From JANOBD01 sp031411495 (GTDB lineage: Bacteria; Planctomycetota; Phycisphaerae; Tepidisphaerales; Tepidisphaeraceae), in assembly GCA_031411495.1 (NCBI GenBank), contig JANOBD010000187.1, positions 1 to 64,000 of the forward strand: a stretch of 64,000 nucleotides of DNA, read 5' to 3'. The notes beneath the pieces were generated by a model, which saw only the letters and a program-made list of their open reading frames with translations, made no database searches and was not told the origin of the DNA. Positions 1 to 9,427 of the stretch are shown here, piece after piece. The position numbers and the translations under genes are program-made. Numbering within the stretch: position 1 is the first letter of the stretch; each line of letters opens with the position of its first letter.

Positions 1-1091
1 GGCCAGTTGCCACAGTGGAACAGCACGCACTTGTCGTCGTCGCCGCCGTAGTTGTTGTTCCAGTCGACCAGCGCGCTGGGAAGCTGCGAGGCCAGCGAGA
101 GCGCATACATCGAGAGCGCGCCGGTGATGTCCACCTCGCACGCGCTGGGCGCCAGCGATTCGCTCATCATGCTCATCCACGTGCACGCGTTGCAGCCGAA
201 GTTCGCCTGCAGGCTCGTCCAGCACTGGATCGCCGTCGAATCCAATCCGTTGTCCGCGACGAAGTCGTCGAGAACAACGCCGAGTTTCGCCATCAGCACC
301 AGCTTGTCGTCCGGCACGGCCGTCGTGCTCGCGTAGGCGCTGGTCATGGCGATTTTCGATTTCACCCGCGCATCGTCGCCGGTGAGCTTGTTCGCCTTGC
401 CGAGAATCTCCGAGAGGTCGGCGGTGTGGACCGTGATGCCGCTGCGTTCGAGGATCTTTTCCGAATACCGAACCGTATTGAACGCGCCCGGCCGCGCACC
501 GATCGCGCCGAATCGGGCGTTGCGCAGCTTCTTCACCGTCCGACACACCGCGACGAACTTCGCGAGGTCGGCCTTGAAGCTCGCATCCTTGATCGGATGG
601 ACGACGTGCTTCTTCGTCAGCGTGAACGGGATGCCCGCCTGCTTGAGGTTGTTGCAGACGCTGATCTTCCCGCAGAACGCATCGCGCCGCCGCTCGACGT
701 TCATTTGGCTCAGCTCGTCCGGATATCCTTGAATCAGGATCGGCACGTTCAGCTTGGCTGCCTTGATCGTTTCGAGGACGCCCTTCTCATCGCCGAAGTT
801 GGGCAGGCAGACGAGGATGCCGTCGATCTTCTCACGATGCTGCGCGAAGAGCGCTGCGCACTTCTGTGCTTCCGCAAATGTCTCCACGCCGCCGAGCTTG
901 GTGGCGTTCGCGTCCAGCATCACCGAACCGATGCCGAGTTGGGTGAAGAGCGAGAGCAGATCGCCGCGCGCCTCGCCGACGAGCACGTCCGGAAAGAAAT
1001 CGCGATTGCCGATGATCACGCCAAGCGTGACCGGCAACGCCTTGATCTGCGCTGCGCGCTGGGCCGGCGAGAGCACGTTGAGTTGGGTCAT
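1..1091 (-). CDS. L-fucose/L-arabinose isomerase family protein (partial, C-terminus outside window)
   Basis: About 363 codons are open on the minus strand and run off the left edge, so the C-terminus is missing. The start is ATG at 1091, beginning MTQLNVLSPAQRA. The N-terminal part reads as the first alpha/beta domain of the L-fucose/L-arabinose isomerase fold (VTLGVIIGNRDFFPDVLV, then a stretch on a 'next' sugar-isomerase-like core with GILVCLPNFGDEKG). Such enzymes interconvert aldoses and ketoses in the cytoplasm; the exact sugar cannot be told here. It is divergent from the photolyase across 190 bp and has ATTGTGCA at 1177-1184 in its upstream region. Its presence agrees with the fucose/arabinose/rhamnose-releasing enzymes at the other end of the window. 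Family call fairly secure, substrate not. Confidence 0.72.
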   Translation of the reverse strand, partial: MTQLNVLSPAQRAAQIKALPVTLGVIIGNRDFFPDVLVGEARGDLLSLFTQLGIGSVMLDANATKLGGVETFAEAQKCAALFAQHREKIDGILVCLPNFGDEKGVLETIKAAKLNVPILIQGYPDELSQMNVERRRDAFCGKISVCNNLKQAGIPFTLTKKHVVHPIKDASFKADLAKFVAVCRTVKKLRNARFGAIGARPGAFNTVRYSEKILERSGITVHTADLSEILGKANKLTGDDARVKSKIAMTSAYASTTAVPDDKLVLMAKLGVVLDDFVADNGLDSTAIQCWTSLQANFGCNACTWMSMMSESLAPSACEVDITGALSMYALSLASQLPSALVDWNNNYGGDDDKCVLFHCGNW

Positions 1092-1281
1092 GGTCGGACC
1101 TCCGTCGGGGCTTGTATGTACCACAAACCCGGCCCGGCGGATTTCCGCCCGCACAGGGGTGCGGCAGAGAAGCGGAATTGTGCAAAACTGTTGTTCGATT
1201 GTTGAACTATGATGCGAAGAGAGATGTCGAACGTCGCGACGTCTATTCTGCTGAGGTTGAAACGACCGCTCGAGCCACGCT

Positions 1282-2811
1282 ATGGCAACACTCTGGCTTC
1301 TCGAAGATCAACTGTCGATCGAGCTTGTGCGGCTCCACCGGCCCGAGCGCGTCCTGCTGATCGAATCGCGCACCCATTTTCGCGCTTGGCCCTTCCACAA
1401 GCAACGCATCCTGTTCCAGGTTGCCGCCATGCGCCATTTCGCCGATGAGTTACGACACGCGGGCGTGTCAGTCCATCACTACGGGCTTGAGCGCCAGCCC
1501 TACTTTGATTCGCTGAGCGCCATCGCTCACGTGCGGCAGACGACCGGCGACGAATCGTTTCTCGTGATCGAGCCGACGGAATACCACTGTGCCCGATGGA
1601 TCGAAACGCTTTCGACGCGGTTAGGCGTTCGCTTCGAGGTGAAACCGAACACCCTCTTCCTGACCGATCGCGAGGCGTTTGCGCGTTGGGTGCGCCCGTT
1701 GAAGCGGCCGATCATGGAGCAATTCTATCGACGCATGCGGACCACGTTCGGCGTACTGCTCGAGGCGGATGGATCGCCCGTCGGTGGAAAATGGAACCTG
1801 GACAAAGAGAACCGCAAGCCGGCCAAGCGCGGGATAACCTTTACTCCGCCGATTTCTTTCCCGCCCGATGAAGTGACGCAAACTGCAATTCGTGATGTGG
1901 AAAGCGCTTTTCCTGACCATCCCGGCCGCACTTCAGGTTTCTCTCTGGCTGTCTCCCGGTCGGATGCGCAGCGCGCCTGGGCAGACTTTGTCGAACATCG
2001 ACTTCCCCGCTTCGGTGATTTCGAGGATGCGATGTTGACGAACGAGCCGGTCATGAACCATTCGTCCGTGTCGATGCTCCTGAATGTCGGGCTGCTGGAG
2101 CCGCTCAGACTCGTGCGGGACGTTGAGGCGGCCTACCGCGCGAGCCGCGTCCCACTCAACAGCGCCGAAGGCTTCATCCGGCAGATCATCGGCTGGCGTG
2201 AATACGTGTACGGCATCTACTGCACGTATATGCCCGAATACCGATTGCGAAACGCGCGCAACTCAAAGCTGGAACTGCCCGCTTGGTTCTGGACGGGAAA
2301 GACGCAGATGAATTGCCTGGCACAATGCATCACCGGCGTGATGGATCGCGCTTATTCGCATCACATTCAGCGGCTGATGGTGATCTGCAACTTCTCCACG
2401 CTCGCCGCACTCTCACCGCAGGCCGTCAACGATTGGTTCTATGCGATGTATGTTGACAGTTTCGACTGGGTGGTGACACCAAATGTCGTCGGCATGGGAA
2501 TGAACGCCGACCGTTCGACCATCGCGACCAAGCCTTATGTCAGTTCCGCCGCCTACATCAACCGCATGAGCGATTACTGCAGAGATTGCCGTTTCGATCC
2601 TCAAGAGCGCCTTGGCGAGAAGGCGTGCCCCTTCAACTACCTGTTCTGGACATTTCTCCATCACTTCGCCGATCAGTTCAAGAGCAATCCACGAATGACA
2701 ATGATGCTCAAGAACGCAGAGAAGATTGCCGCAGACGAGATGAGCCAGATGATGCGACAGCGGAAAGCATTCATTGACCTGCACGTTCGCGGCAAGGCGA
2801 GCAGCACATGA
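1282..2811 (+). CDS. FeS-containing bacterial cryptochrome/photolyase (FeS-BCP, PhrB-like)
   Basis: The 509-residue product matches prokaryotic (6-4) photolyase-type proteins: an N-terminal Rossmann-like antenna domain opening MATLWLLEDQLS, then the helical FAD domain with SAEGFIRQIIGWREYVYG and the HHIQRLMVICNF segment. Four-cysteine candidates for the 4Fe-4S cluster are visible: the NCLAQC segment near residue 345-350, then CRDC and ACPF in the C-terminal part. The family repairs UV (6-4) photoproducts or acts as a photoreceptor with FAD and often a lumazine antenna. Length is normal for the family. Its stop overlaps the start of the DUF2256 gene (ATGA), a pairing that is common for this photolyase class. 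DNA repair is the likely role; photoreception is not excluded. Confidence 0.9.
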   Translation: MATLWLLEDQLSIELVRLHRPERVLLIESRTHFRAWPFHKQRILFQVAAMRHFADELRHAGVSVHHYGLERQPYFDSLSAIAHVRQTTGDESFLVIEPTEYHCARWIETLSTRLGVRFEVKPNTLFLTDREAFARWVRPLKRPIMEQFYRRMRTTFGVLLEADGSPVGGKWNLDKENRKPAKRGITFTPPISFPPDEVTQTAIRDVESAFPDHPGRTSGFSLAVSRSDAQRAWADFVEHRLPRFGDFEDAMLTNEPVMNHSSVSMLLNVGLLEPLRLVRDVEAAYRASRVPLNSAEGFIRQIIGWREYVYGIYCTYMPEYRLRNARNSKLELPAWFWTGKTQMNCLAQCITGVMDRAYSHHIQRLMVICNFSTLAALSPQAVNDWFYAMYVDSFDWVVTPNVVGMGMNADRSTIATKPYVSSAAYINRMSDYCRDCRFDPQERLGEKACPFNYLFWTFLHHFADQFKSNPRMTMMLKNAEKIAADEMSQMMRQRKAFIDLHVRGKASST

Positions 2812-3035
2812 AGCGACAAGAAACCAAACTCTGCGTCGTTTGCCAGCGGCCCATGACGTGGCGGCGCAAATGGGCCAAGACCTGGGACGAGGTCAAGTAC
2901 TGCAGCGACGCATGCCGCCGCCGCAAGGGGACGGCTGCTGCATTACCCGACGGTCGCACACACGCCTCTTGCGGCATCGGAACCGATAAAACGGGTTTCA
3001 ACCGTCGCCGCGGTCAGCCGACGCATCGATCGTGA
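2808..3035 (+). CDS. DUF2256 zinc-ribbon-like small protein
   Basis: A 75-residue protein whose first half has the DUF2256 pattern: CVVCQRP near residue 9-15, a basic WRRKWAKTWDEVKYC stretch and CSDACRRRK. The two CxxC pairs suggest a zinc-binding treble-clef or ribbon. The start ATG at 2808 overlaps the stop of the FeS photolyase (ATGA), so the two are probably translationally coupled. DUF2256 proteins are small, of unknown function, and are repeatedly found beside FeS-type photolyases. The C-terminal 35 residues look low in constraint and may be an extension. Confidence 0.85.
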   Translation: MKRQETKLCVVCQRPMTWRRKWAKTWDEVKYCSDACRRRKGTAAALPDGRTHASCGIGTDKTGFNRRRGQPTHRS

Positions 3036-3043
3036 GACGATGC

Positions 3044-4231
3044 TCAGCGGAACGAATTACTGCTCGCCGACATGTCGACCTCGACTTCTTTGGTCGTCAG
3101 GGTCTTCTTGCCGCCGTACTGCTTTGCGAGGTCGAGAAGGAGCTGGTCGTAAGCGGCCCCGTCGATCGGGAGGTCGACGCCCTTTCGGGTCATCGCGCTC
3201 ATAAGCATGGCGTTGCCGATTTCCAAGCCGCGAATGCCTTCATGTCCGGGGGCGAGAAGCGGCGTACCCTTCTGGATCGCGTTGATCCAGTTTCTGTAGA
3301 CGCGCTCATGCTCGCCGATGGCGGGCGGGTTCTTGAACGGCAGGTCGATGACCCACTTGTCGATCATCGGGAACGACTCTTTGCAGTTCTCGTTGATGTC
3401 ACTGACCTTCTTGACCGTGCGGGTGAAGGTGAGCTTGTTGTTCTCGGCGATGATCTTGCCGCGGTCGCCGCTGATCTCCAGGCGATTGGTCCCGGGGGCC
3501 TCGCCGGTTGTAGTGACGAAGTGGCCGATCGCGCCGTTGGGGTATTCGAGGATGGCGGACATTTCGTCTTCGACTTCGATCGGGTGCCGCTTTCCGATGA
3601 ACCCGACCGCGGTAATGCGGTTGGGCATGAGCCCGGTGATCCACTGGATGAGGTCAAGGTTGTGCGGGCACTGGTTGATCAGGACGCCGCCGCCTTCCCC
3701 GGCCCAGGTGGCGCGCCAGCCGCCGCTGGCGTAGTACGCGTGCGGGCGGAACCAGTCGGTGATGAGCCAGGTGATGCGGGTAAGCTCGCCGAGTTCGCCA
3801 TCGGCGATCAATTCGCGCAGCTTGGCGTACATCGGGTTGGACCGCTGGTTGAACATGATGCCGAAGACGAGCTTCGGATATTTCTTCGCGGCGTCGATGA
3901 GTTGTTTCGCAGCGCGGGTGCCGACGGCGATGGGCTTCTCGACCAGCACGTGATGGCCGGTCTCGAAGGCGCGGATGCCGATGGGCGGATGGTCGTAGTG
4001 AGGCGTGGCGATGAGAACGGCGTTGGCGACGCCGGACTTGAGGAGATCCTCGGAGCTGAGGAACTGCTTAGCCTCGATGCCGAGGGTTTTGAGTTTAGCA
4101 TCCGCACGATCGAGCTTGGACTGGTCGATGTCGCAGATGGCGACGAGCTTGACGCCTTCCAGCTTCTGGTGGTTCAGGTGGGAGTAACCCATGTTTCCGA
4201 CGCCGATGATGGCCAGACGAACTTCGCTCAC
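3044..4231 (-). CDS. Gfo/Idh/MocA family NAD(P)-dependent oxidoreductase
   Basis: I take the GTG at 4231 as start because AAGGAG lies six bases upstream and the next residues (SEVRLAIIGVGNMGYSH) begin the Rossmann fold directly. The open frame extends further upstream without coding character. The product is 395 residues with the GxGxxG dinucleotide motif at about residues 9-14 and the family EKPIA motif (VLVEKPIAVGTRA) near residue 95. The C-terminal substrate domain follows. These enzymes oxidise, reduce or epimerise sugars, inositols and derivatives with NAD(P). No Tat signal is present, so it is probably cytoplasmic. ATTGTGCA lies 63 bp upstream, as it does before the isomerase at 1091 and the sugar isomerase at 51223. 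Confidence 0.9.
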   Translation of the reverse strand: MSEVRLAIIGVGNMGYSHLNHQKLEGVKLVAICDIDQSKLDRADAKLKTLGIEAKQFLSSEDLLKSGVANAVLIATPHYDHPPIGIRAFETGHHVLVEKPIAVGTRAAKQLIDAAKKYPKLVFGIMFNQRSNPMYAKLRELIADGELGELTRITWLITDWFRPHAYYASGGWRATWAGEGGGVLINQCPHNLDLIQWITGLMPNRITAVGFIGKRHPIEVEDEMSAILEYPNGAIGHFVTTTGEAPGTNRLEISGDRGKIIAENNKLTFTRTVKKVSDINENCKESFPMIDKWVIDLPFKNPPAIGEHERVYRNWINAIQKGTPLLAPGHEGIRGLEIGNAMLMSAMTRKGVDLPIDGAAYDQLLLDLAKQYGGKKTLTTKEVEVDMSASSNSFR

Positions 4232-4433
4232 GTATCGCTCCTTGGAAGCCGGCCGACAGCATGCACGCGCACCGCCCGGCCGGGAAGGCAAACATTGTGC
4301 ACTTTTCGGCTCCGCGTGACGAGGGCGTGGACTTGAAGTTTCAAGACAAAGCGTTGCAGAGTTCCCCCGCGGCGGCACCGACGCGCGATCGGCCGATGGT
4401 GGAAATCTGTCGAGTTTGAGTACCCTGTGCCGC

Positions 4434-5699
4434 ATGAAACAGCGAGCACGGATGTACGCAATGGCGTGCGTGATGATGACCGGGTGGATCGGCGCAGGCG
4501 TGACCAGCGCCGCGCCGACGATAGCCCTTACCCCGCCGACGCAACTGCCCAGCGCCGATGGCGAGGTTCGGTTCGACCTGATCGTGACCAATGATGACGC
4601 CGCTCCGCAAACCCTTTCGCTCCCCGATGCCTTGGAATGCCGGCTGACGACCCGCGACGGCGTCGTGGATGCGAAGGCGATTCGGTTGGGCGATGGAGGC
4701 GAGCGGACCATCGCACCGGGAACGTTCGTCCGCGCGACCTATTCGGCGAAGCTGTTCACCATGGGACGGGTCATTGTCGAATTGAACGATCAGCCCGGGG
4801 CGACCGTGGTGAACGTCGTGCCGATCGGCGCGCCCATCGAGCGCAAGAACGCGGCCACCCTGCCGGCGCCGCGCTCCGACAACCCGCTGTCGATCTTCAC
4901 CGCACAGGACCCGAATTTTCAACGAGAAAGCGGTCTGGTGGAGTACCTGGCCTACCGCGTGAAGGCTCACGAGCCGGTGTACATCGTGGCCGGCAACGAA
5001 GACCCGTCGACGAAGTTCCAGTTCAGCTTCAAGTATCAGATTTTTGATCCGGTCGGTCCGCTTGCGCAGAAGGTGCCGCCGCTGGGCGGGGTTTATTTCG
5101 GGTACACGCAGACATCGTTCTGGGATCTGGGCGACGAGAAGAACAGCAATCCGTTTTATGACTCGAGCTATCGGCCGGAGATCCTGCTGAGCTACGACAA
5201 CCTCGACCGATTCTTCCACGATCGCGAAGGAAATCGTTTTCTCCCCGATGGAATGAGCTTCAACCTGCAGGCGGGATTGAAGCACGAATCCAACGGCAAG
5301 ACCGCCCCGGATTCGCGGAGCGTGAACATTCTCTACGTTCGTCCAATCTTGAAGTTCGAAAACGAAGACGGGTGGTTCATCTCGATCGCGCCCAGCGTCT
5401 GGACCTACGTGTTCGACCTCAGCGACAATCCGGACATCGAGAATTATCGCGGACACGGCGACCTGCGGCTGGTCGTCGGGCGCGCCGGCGGCATCCAACT
5501 CGCGGCGACGGGCCGGATCGGCGAAGGCGGTGGGCGCGGATCAGTGCTTGTCGACGCGACCTATCCGATCCGGAGTTTCTCCCTGGGGAACTTCGACGCC
5601 TACCTCGATGTGCAATTCTTCAGCGGCTACGGCGAAAGCATCCTCAACTACAACGAGAACGACGACACGTTGCGATTCGGTGTCTCGCTCGTCCGTTGA
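4434..5699 (+). CDS. pldA: outer membrane phospholipase A (PldA/OMPLA family)
   Basis: The start is set at ATG 4434, which opens a signal peptide (MKQRARMYAMACVMMTGWIG...TSAA). An in-frame TTG at 4416 is less likely. The 421-residue product carries an N-terminal extension and then a beta-barrel region matching OMPLA: YTQTSFWDLG, then S-N-PFYDSSYRPE and the active-site strand LKHESNGK...SRSVN. The catalytic His (about 284), Ser (about 286) and Asn (about 298) keep the same 2- and 14-residue spacing as His142, Ser144 and Asn156 of the E. coli enzyme. The family hydrolyses acyl chains of phospholipids in the outer membrane, with calcium and dimerisation. The roughly 150 residues before the barrel are longer than in E. 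coli and look like an Ig-like domain. Confidence 0.85.
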   Translation: MKQRARMYAMACVMMTGWIGAGVTSAAPTIALTPPTQLPSADGEVRFDLIVTNDDAAPQTLSLPDALECRLTTRDGVVDAKAIRLGDGGERTIAPGTFVRATYSAKLFTMGRVIVELNDQPGATVVNVVPIGAPIERKNAATLPAPRSDNPLSIFTAQDPNFQRESGLVEYLAYRVKAHEPVYIVAGNEDPSTKFQFSFKYQIFDPVGPLAQKVPPLGGVYFGYTQTSFWDLGDEKNSNPFYDSSYRPEILLSYDNLDRFFHDREGNRFLPDGMSFNLQAGLKHESNGKTAPDSRSVNILYVRPILKFENEDGWFISIAPSVWTYVFDLSDNPDIENYRGHGDLRLVVGRAGGIQLAATGRIGEGGGRGSVLVDATYPIRSFSLGNFDAYLDVQFFSGYGESILNYNENDDTLRFGVSLVR

Positions 5700-5832
5700 A
5701 GTTCATATTGGGAAAGAAAAACGGCAATTGAGGAAAACCCTGATGGCTCGAGGCGATTGGGCGCACTAACTTTCATTCATCGCTGACGCAGACTCCTGTC
5801 GCGCAGCTGCAACGAGCCTTCCCTTCCCTCAC

Positions 5833-5862
5833 TCGACCCGCGTGGTAAGCCACGCGGGTCGA
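5833..5862. terminator. perfect 13-bp hairpin, probable terminator after pldA-like gene
   Basis: CGACCCGCGTGG and its exact complement flank a TAAG loop, extended by one T-A pair to 13 bp. Only a weak T run follows (GTGTTTATGG). It lies 134 bp downstream of the phospholipase stop and upstream of the lipoprotein gene. It may equally be a short palindromic repeat. Confidence 0.45.
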
Positions 5863-6067
5863 AGTGTTTATGGCCCGAAAAATCGTCACAACTTCATCAG
5901 GCAAAGTCCCAACACACCTGGGCGAATACCGGAGAGCAGGTTCTTGGGATGGCCCGATGTGCAGATTTTTTGCGGCGTCTAGAGTGTCTGTTGTCAATCG
6001 CGAGTCAACGCCTCGCGATCGGCTCTTCAGGTGAAGAGCTGGAACTGACAAATACAGGGAGACTGTT
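5863..6067. other. intergenic region upstream of the entericidin-like gene
   Basis: Together with 5700-5832 this forms a 368-bp gap. Apart from the hairpin I see no coding signature. It probably carries the promoter for the lipoprotein gene, but no clear -35/-10 pair can be assigned. Confidence 0.4.
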
Positions 6068-6217
6068 ATGAAGAACGTATTTCGCAGTGTTTTGATGGTC
6101 GCCGCAGCGTGTGTCGTGCTTCAGCTCACCGGCTGCAACACAGTCGAAGGAGCCGGAAAGGACGCCGAGCGCGCCGGCGAAAAGGTTCAGGATGTCGCGC
6201 ATGACGCGAAGAACTGA
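6068..6217 (+). CDS. entericidin-like small lipoprotein
   Basis: A 49-residue product with a good ribosome site (GGGAG six bases before ATG). A basic start and hydrophobic stretch end in the lipobox LTGC, so mature protein would start at Cys23. The short, charged, alanine-rich tail (EGAGKDAERAGEKVQ) is typical of the entericidin A/B family. Those peptides are membrane lipoproteins linked to stationary phase or envelope stress. No antidote pair is visible; only one copy is present, followed by the DUF1328 gene 71 bp downstream. Too short for most ORF callers. Confidence 0.85.
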   Translation: MKNVFRSVLMVAAACVVLQLTGCNTVEGAGKDAERAGEKVQDVAHDAKN

Positions 6218-6288
6218 TGCGGTTCGAAGCGGCGAGTTGAACGACTTTTACCTGCGGCCGCGGGCCGCACATCCGACTGGAGGCATCT

Positions 6289-6462
6289 ATGCTTTACTGG
6301 GCAGCTGTTTTCTTCGTGATCGCTTTGATCGCGGGCATTCTCGGGTTCGGCGGCATCGCCGGCACCGCATCGAATATCGCGGTCATCCTCTTCTTCGTAT
6401 TCCTGGTCCTCTTTATCGTTTCGCTGGTGTTCAACGGGATCCGCGGCGTTCCGCGCGGTTGA
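6289..6462 (+). CDS. DUF1328 family small membrane protein (YtjA-like)
   Basis: A 57-residue protein starting MLYWAAVFFVIALIAGILG with two hydrophobic helices, GFGGIAGTASNIA between them and a short basic tail. This matches DUF1328, a two-helix inner-membrane family of unknown function often found among general stress genes. GGAGGCATCT precedes ATG 6289, so the start is well supported. It follows the entericidin-like gene in the same direction. Confidence 0.85.
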   Translation: MLYWAAVFFVIALIAGILGFGGIAGTASNIAVILFFVFLVLFIVSLVFNGIRGVPRG

Positions 6463-6652
6463 TTGCACCAACGCAGATTGTCGACCTCGCCCGGAGCGCA
6501 CCTGAAACTGCTCAGGTTCGCCCGGGCGGCGTCATTGATGGGCGTCATTGACTTGCCGTCGATACCATGCGAGATCCGCCTCGACTTCAGGCTGATGCGC
6601 CGAACCGACGCTTTCATCCCTTTGCTGACATCCGAGCGTCCGTTGTCTGTTG

Positions 6653-9427
6653 TTAAAGGGCAGGCCCAGTTGCCGACGAGGGATCGGGCTGCGTGGTCGG
6701 AATCGTCGTCGGCCACACAAGGCTCCCCTTATAGTCGGGCGGCGGCCCGTAACGGCTCATTTCCTTTTCCCAGAAGGTCTCCTCGTCAGGCTGATCGGAA
6801 TGCTCGGCAATACCTTTGAGCAAACTGACCACCGAGTGGTAGGCCTGAAGGTTCCCCTTGCCTGTGATGTCTTCCTTGATCAGCGCTTCGTAGGCGAAGC
6901 GCAGCGGCCCCTTGGCTTCTTCAAAACGAAACAGGTGCGCGAGAACGATGCCATACGCAGAAAGGTAACGCGCGCGTCGGCCGGGCGCGATCTGGATATG
7001 GTTCGGGTCTTCGAGCAATCGGTAGAGTCGCTCGGCAGGACCGATCGCCTCGCTCCAGCGGCTTTCCGTGTACAGGTTCTGCACCAGTCCGTACAGCGCG
7101 ATGACGGCCTGCGGATGGTCCGGACCGCTCGCCTTCACCCAACCTTCGTACGCCTCGTGGAACAGTTGATTTGCTTCCTCCGCTTCTCCGGCGTTCGCGC
7201 GCGCCGCCGCGAAGGATTGAATCATTCCCAGCGTCTCGCGATTGGTGCTTCCCAGTACTTTTCGTGCACGCGCGATCGCGCTTCGGAAGTGAGCGAGTGC
7301 TTCATCATGTTTTTCCTCGGTTTCGAGGACGACTGCGAGGCCTTGTTCCGGATGAATCGACAGCAGGTGATCTGGCCCGAACACCTTCATGGCGCGGTCG
7401 AAGTAGTCGCGCATGATCTTTTCCGCCTGGGGAAGTGCGCCTTTGAGTCGCAGAACATCGGCATAGACGCCCTGCATCCCGAGCGTCGTTGGGTAGTTTT
7501 CCCCTTTGAGCTTGGCCATGCCCTCGTAGGCCCTGCGGTTGAGTTCCTCCGCCTCGTCAAGTCGCCCGTTCTGGCGAAGCATCTGGCCGAGGTTCCCCAT
7601 CGTGATGAAATGGTCTTCGGTGTTGTCTTGGCGGGTCCGCTGGTCCGCGGCGAGGGCTGAGCGCAGCAGCTCCTCGGCTTCCTTGACCTTTCCCATGGTC
7701 TCGGAGACGACGCCGAGCTCCACCATCGCGTTGATCGTCATTCGATGATCTGGCCCGAAGGTTTGCCTGGCCCATTCGAGGCTCTTGAGGTCCATCGCGT
7801 AGGCGTCTTCGATCCGGTCTTGCATGTTGCGCAGGACGGCGAGCCGGCCGAACGAGCGCATCGCTTCCATGGAGTTTTCGCCGAACAGTATCCTGTCGAT
7901 GTCATATGCCGCCTGCAGGTGCGCGTCGCCTTTGTCCAGCAGCCCGAGGCTGGCGTAGGTCTGACCGAGTGCCGAATGGAGAGCGGATGCGATCTTGGGT
8001 TGGCCGGCGAACTTCGAATCGACGGAATCCGAGGCCTTGTCGAGCACGTCGCGCACGCGGACTTCCTGGCCTTGTGCGAACTCGGGATCGACGCTCTGCA
8101 GCATGCTGGTGAGGAACTCGTTCACCTGTTCACTCGCCTCATTGGCGGCCTCGGCCCGCTTCTGCGCGTCCAGGGCCTTCTGTTTTTCCTCCAGCGTGCG
8201 CTGCTGCTCGGCAAGGGTTTTCTGTTGCTCCAGACGGGTGGCGTGCTCGGCGCGAGTGGCGCGGATCGCCTGCCAGCTGGTCGCCGCCGTGCCGAGCACC
8301 AACAATCCCAGCGCCGCCGCCGAGCCGACCACGCCGATCTTGTTCCGCCGGACGAACTTGCGGGCGCGATAGATGACCGATTCAGGACCGGCCCGCAGTG
8401 GCCGGTTCTCCAGGTAATTCTCGAGATCCTCCGCGAGTTCGCTCGGCGATGCGTATCGCGACTCTCGCTCTTTGCTCAACGACTTGACGACGATCCAGTC
8501 CAGCTCGGATCGGAGCTGGTGCACCAGTGCAGAAGGCAGGAGTTGCCGTCGCTCGGCGACGGATGTGGCCTTGGCACCCAGGCTCGACAGCTTGGCGCTG
8601 GGCCGCGGCGGATCGACTTCGCGGATGATCCGGCACACCTCGCCATAGCCCGCTGCGCGGAGCGTCTTGGAATCAAAAGGCAGCGCGCCGCTGAGCAGTT
8701 CGAACAGGACGACGCCGAGCGAGTAAACATCGCTGCGCGTATCGATATCCCTGTTGCCGTCCGCCTGCTCCGGCGACATGTACTCCGGCGTGCCGATCAG
8801 CTGGCCCACCTCGGTAAAGATCGTCTGCCCGGCGCGCGTCTGTTCGATCGCCTTGGCGACGCCGAAGTCGATCACCTTCACCAGCGGCGCACCATCCTGC
8901 ATGGTAACGAGGATGTTCGAAGGCTTGATGTCGCGGTGGATGATCGCTTTCTGGTGCGCGTGCTGCAGCGCGCTGCACGCCTGGATCAGCAGCTTCAGGC
9001 GCTGCGCGACGAATAGTCGATTGCGATCTGCGAAGCTGGTGATCGGCTCGCCGTCGACGAACTCCATTACGAAATAGGGCCGACCGGTGTCGGTGGTGCC
9101 GGCATCGAGCACCCGTGCGACGTTCGGGTGATCCATGAGCGCCAGTGCGCGTCGTTCGGATTCGAATCGGGCCAGCACGCCCCGCGAATCCATTCCGAAC
9201 TTGATGACCTTGATGGCGACGGTACGCTGAATCGGCGTGAGCTGCTGTGCCTTGTAGACGATCCCCATTCCGCCTTCGCCGAGTGGCTCAAGAATCTGGT
9301 AAGGCCCGATCTGTCTGGGATGCCGGTCCTCGCTGAGCGCGGCGGCCACATTGGCGAGATGCCTGGGGTTGTAGAGCGGCACCTGGGTGGGGCCGACCGA
9401 CGAGGGTTGATTGGGGTCGGATGACAT
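6653..9427 (-). CDS. Ser/Thr protein kinase with TPR sensor domain
   Basis: A 924-residue protein. The kinase domain spans about residues 42-340: Gly loop GEGGMGIVYK at 50-59, Lys73, HRD at 164-166 (HRDIKPSN) and DFG at 187-189, followed by GTPEYMSPEQ in the activation segment. All catalytic residues are present. One hydrophobic helix at about 363-385 should cross the membrane, followed by a Gln/Glu-rich coiled coil and a long TPR array to the C-terminus. This is the planctomycete layout with a cytoplasmic kinase and a periplasmic protein-binding sensor. It is divergent from the ECF sigma gene at 9555, so kinase and sigma factor may act together. Ligand and substrates unknown. Confidence 0.93.
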   Translation of the reverse strand: MSSDPNQPSSVGPTQVPLYNPRHLANVAAALSEDRHPRQIGPYQILEPLGEGGMGIVYKAQQLTPIQRTVAIKVIKFGMDSRGVLARFESERRALALMDHPNVARVLDAGTTDTGRPYFVMEFVDGEPITSFADRNRLFVAQRLKLLIQACSALQHAHQKAIIHRDIKPSNILVTMQDGAPLVKVIDFGVAKAIEQTRAGQTIFTEVGQLIGTPEYMSPEQADGNRDIDTRSDVYSLGVVLFELLSGALPFDSKTLRAAGYGEVCRIIREVDPPRPSAKLSSLGAKATSVAERRQLLPSALVHQLRSELDWIVVKSLSKERESRYASPSELAEDLENYLENRPLRAGPESVIYRARKFVRRNKIGVVGSAAALGLLVLGTAATSWQAIRATRAEHATRLEQQKTLAEQQRTLEEKQKALDAQKRAEAANEASEQVNEFLTSMLQSVDPEFAQGQEVRVRDVLDKASDSVDSKFAGQPKIASALHSALGQTYASLGLLDKGDAHLQAAYDIDRILFGENSMEAMRSFGRLAVLRNMQDRIEDAYAMDLKSLEWARQTFGPDHRMTINAMVELGVVSETMGKVKEAEELLRSALAADQRTRQDNTEDHFITMGNLGQMLRQNGRLDEAEELNRRAYEGMAKLKGENYPTTLGMQGVYADVLRLKGALPQAEKIMRDYFDRAMKVFGPDHLLSIHPEQGLAVVLETEEKHDEALAHFRSAIARARKVLGSTNRETLGMIQSFAAARANAGEAEEANQLFHEAYEGWVKASGPDHPQAVIALYGLVQNLYTESRWSEAIGPAERLYRLLEDPNHIQIAPGRRARYLSAYGIVLAHLFRFEEAKGPLRFAYEALIKEDITGKGNLQAYHSVVSLLKGIAEHSDQPDEETFWEKEMSRYGPPPDYKGSLVWPTTIPTTQPDPSSATGPAL

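Noticed and set aside
15..1205. 396-codon plus-strand ORF
   Set aside because: Arg/His-rich composition typical of an antisense shadow; the minus-strand isomerase frame has recognisable family motifs.
3032..4336. 434-codon plus-strand ORF
   Set aside because: Antisense to the Gfo/Idh/MocA gene; no family-like motifs.
7745..9016. 423-codon plus-strand ORF
   Set aside because: Antisense to the kinase gene, whose motifs are complete.
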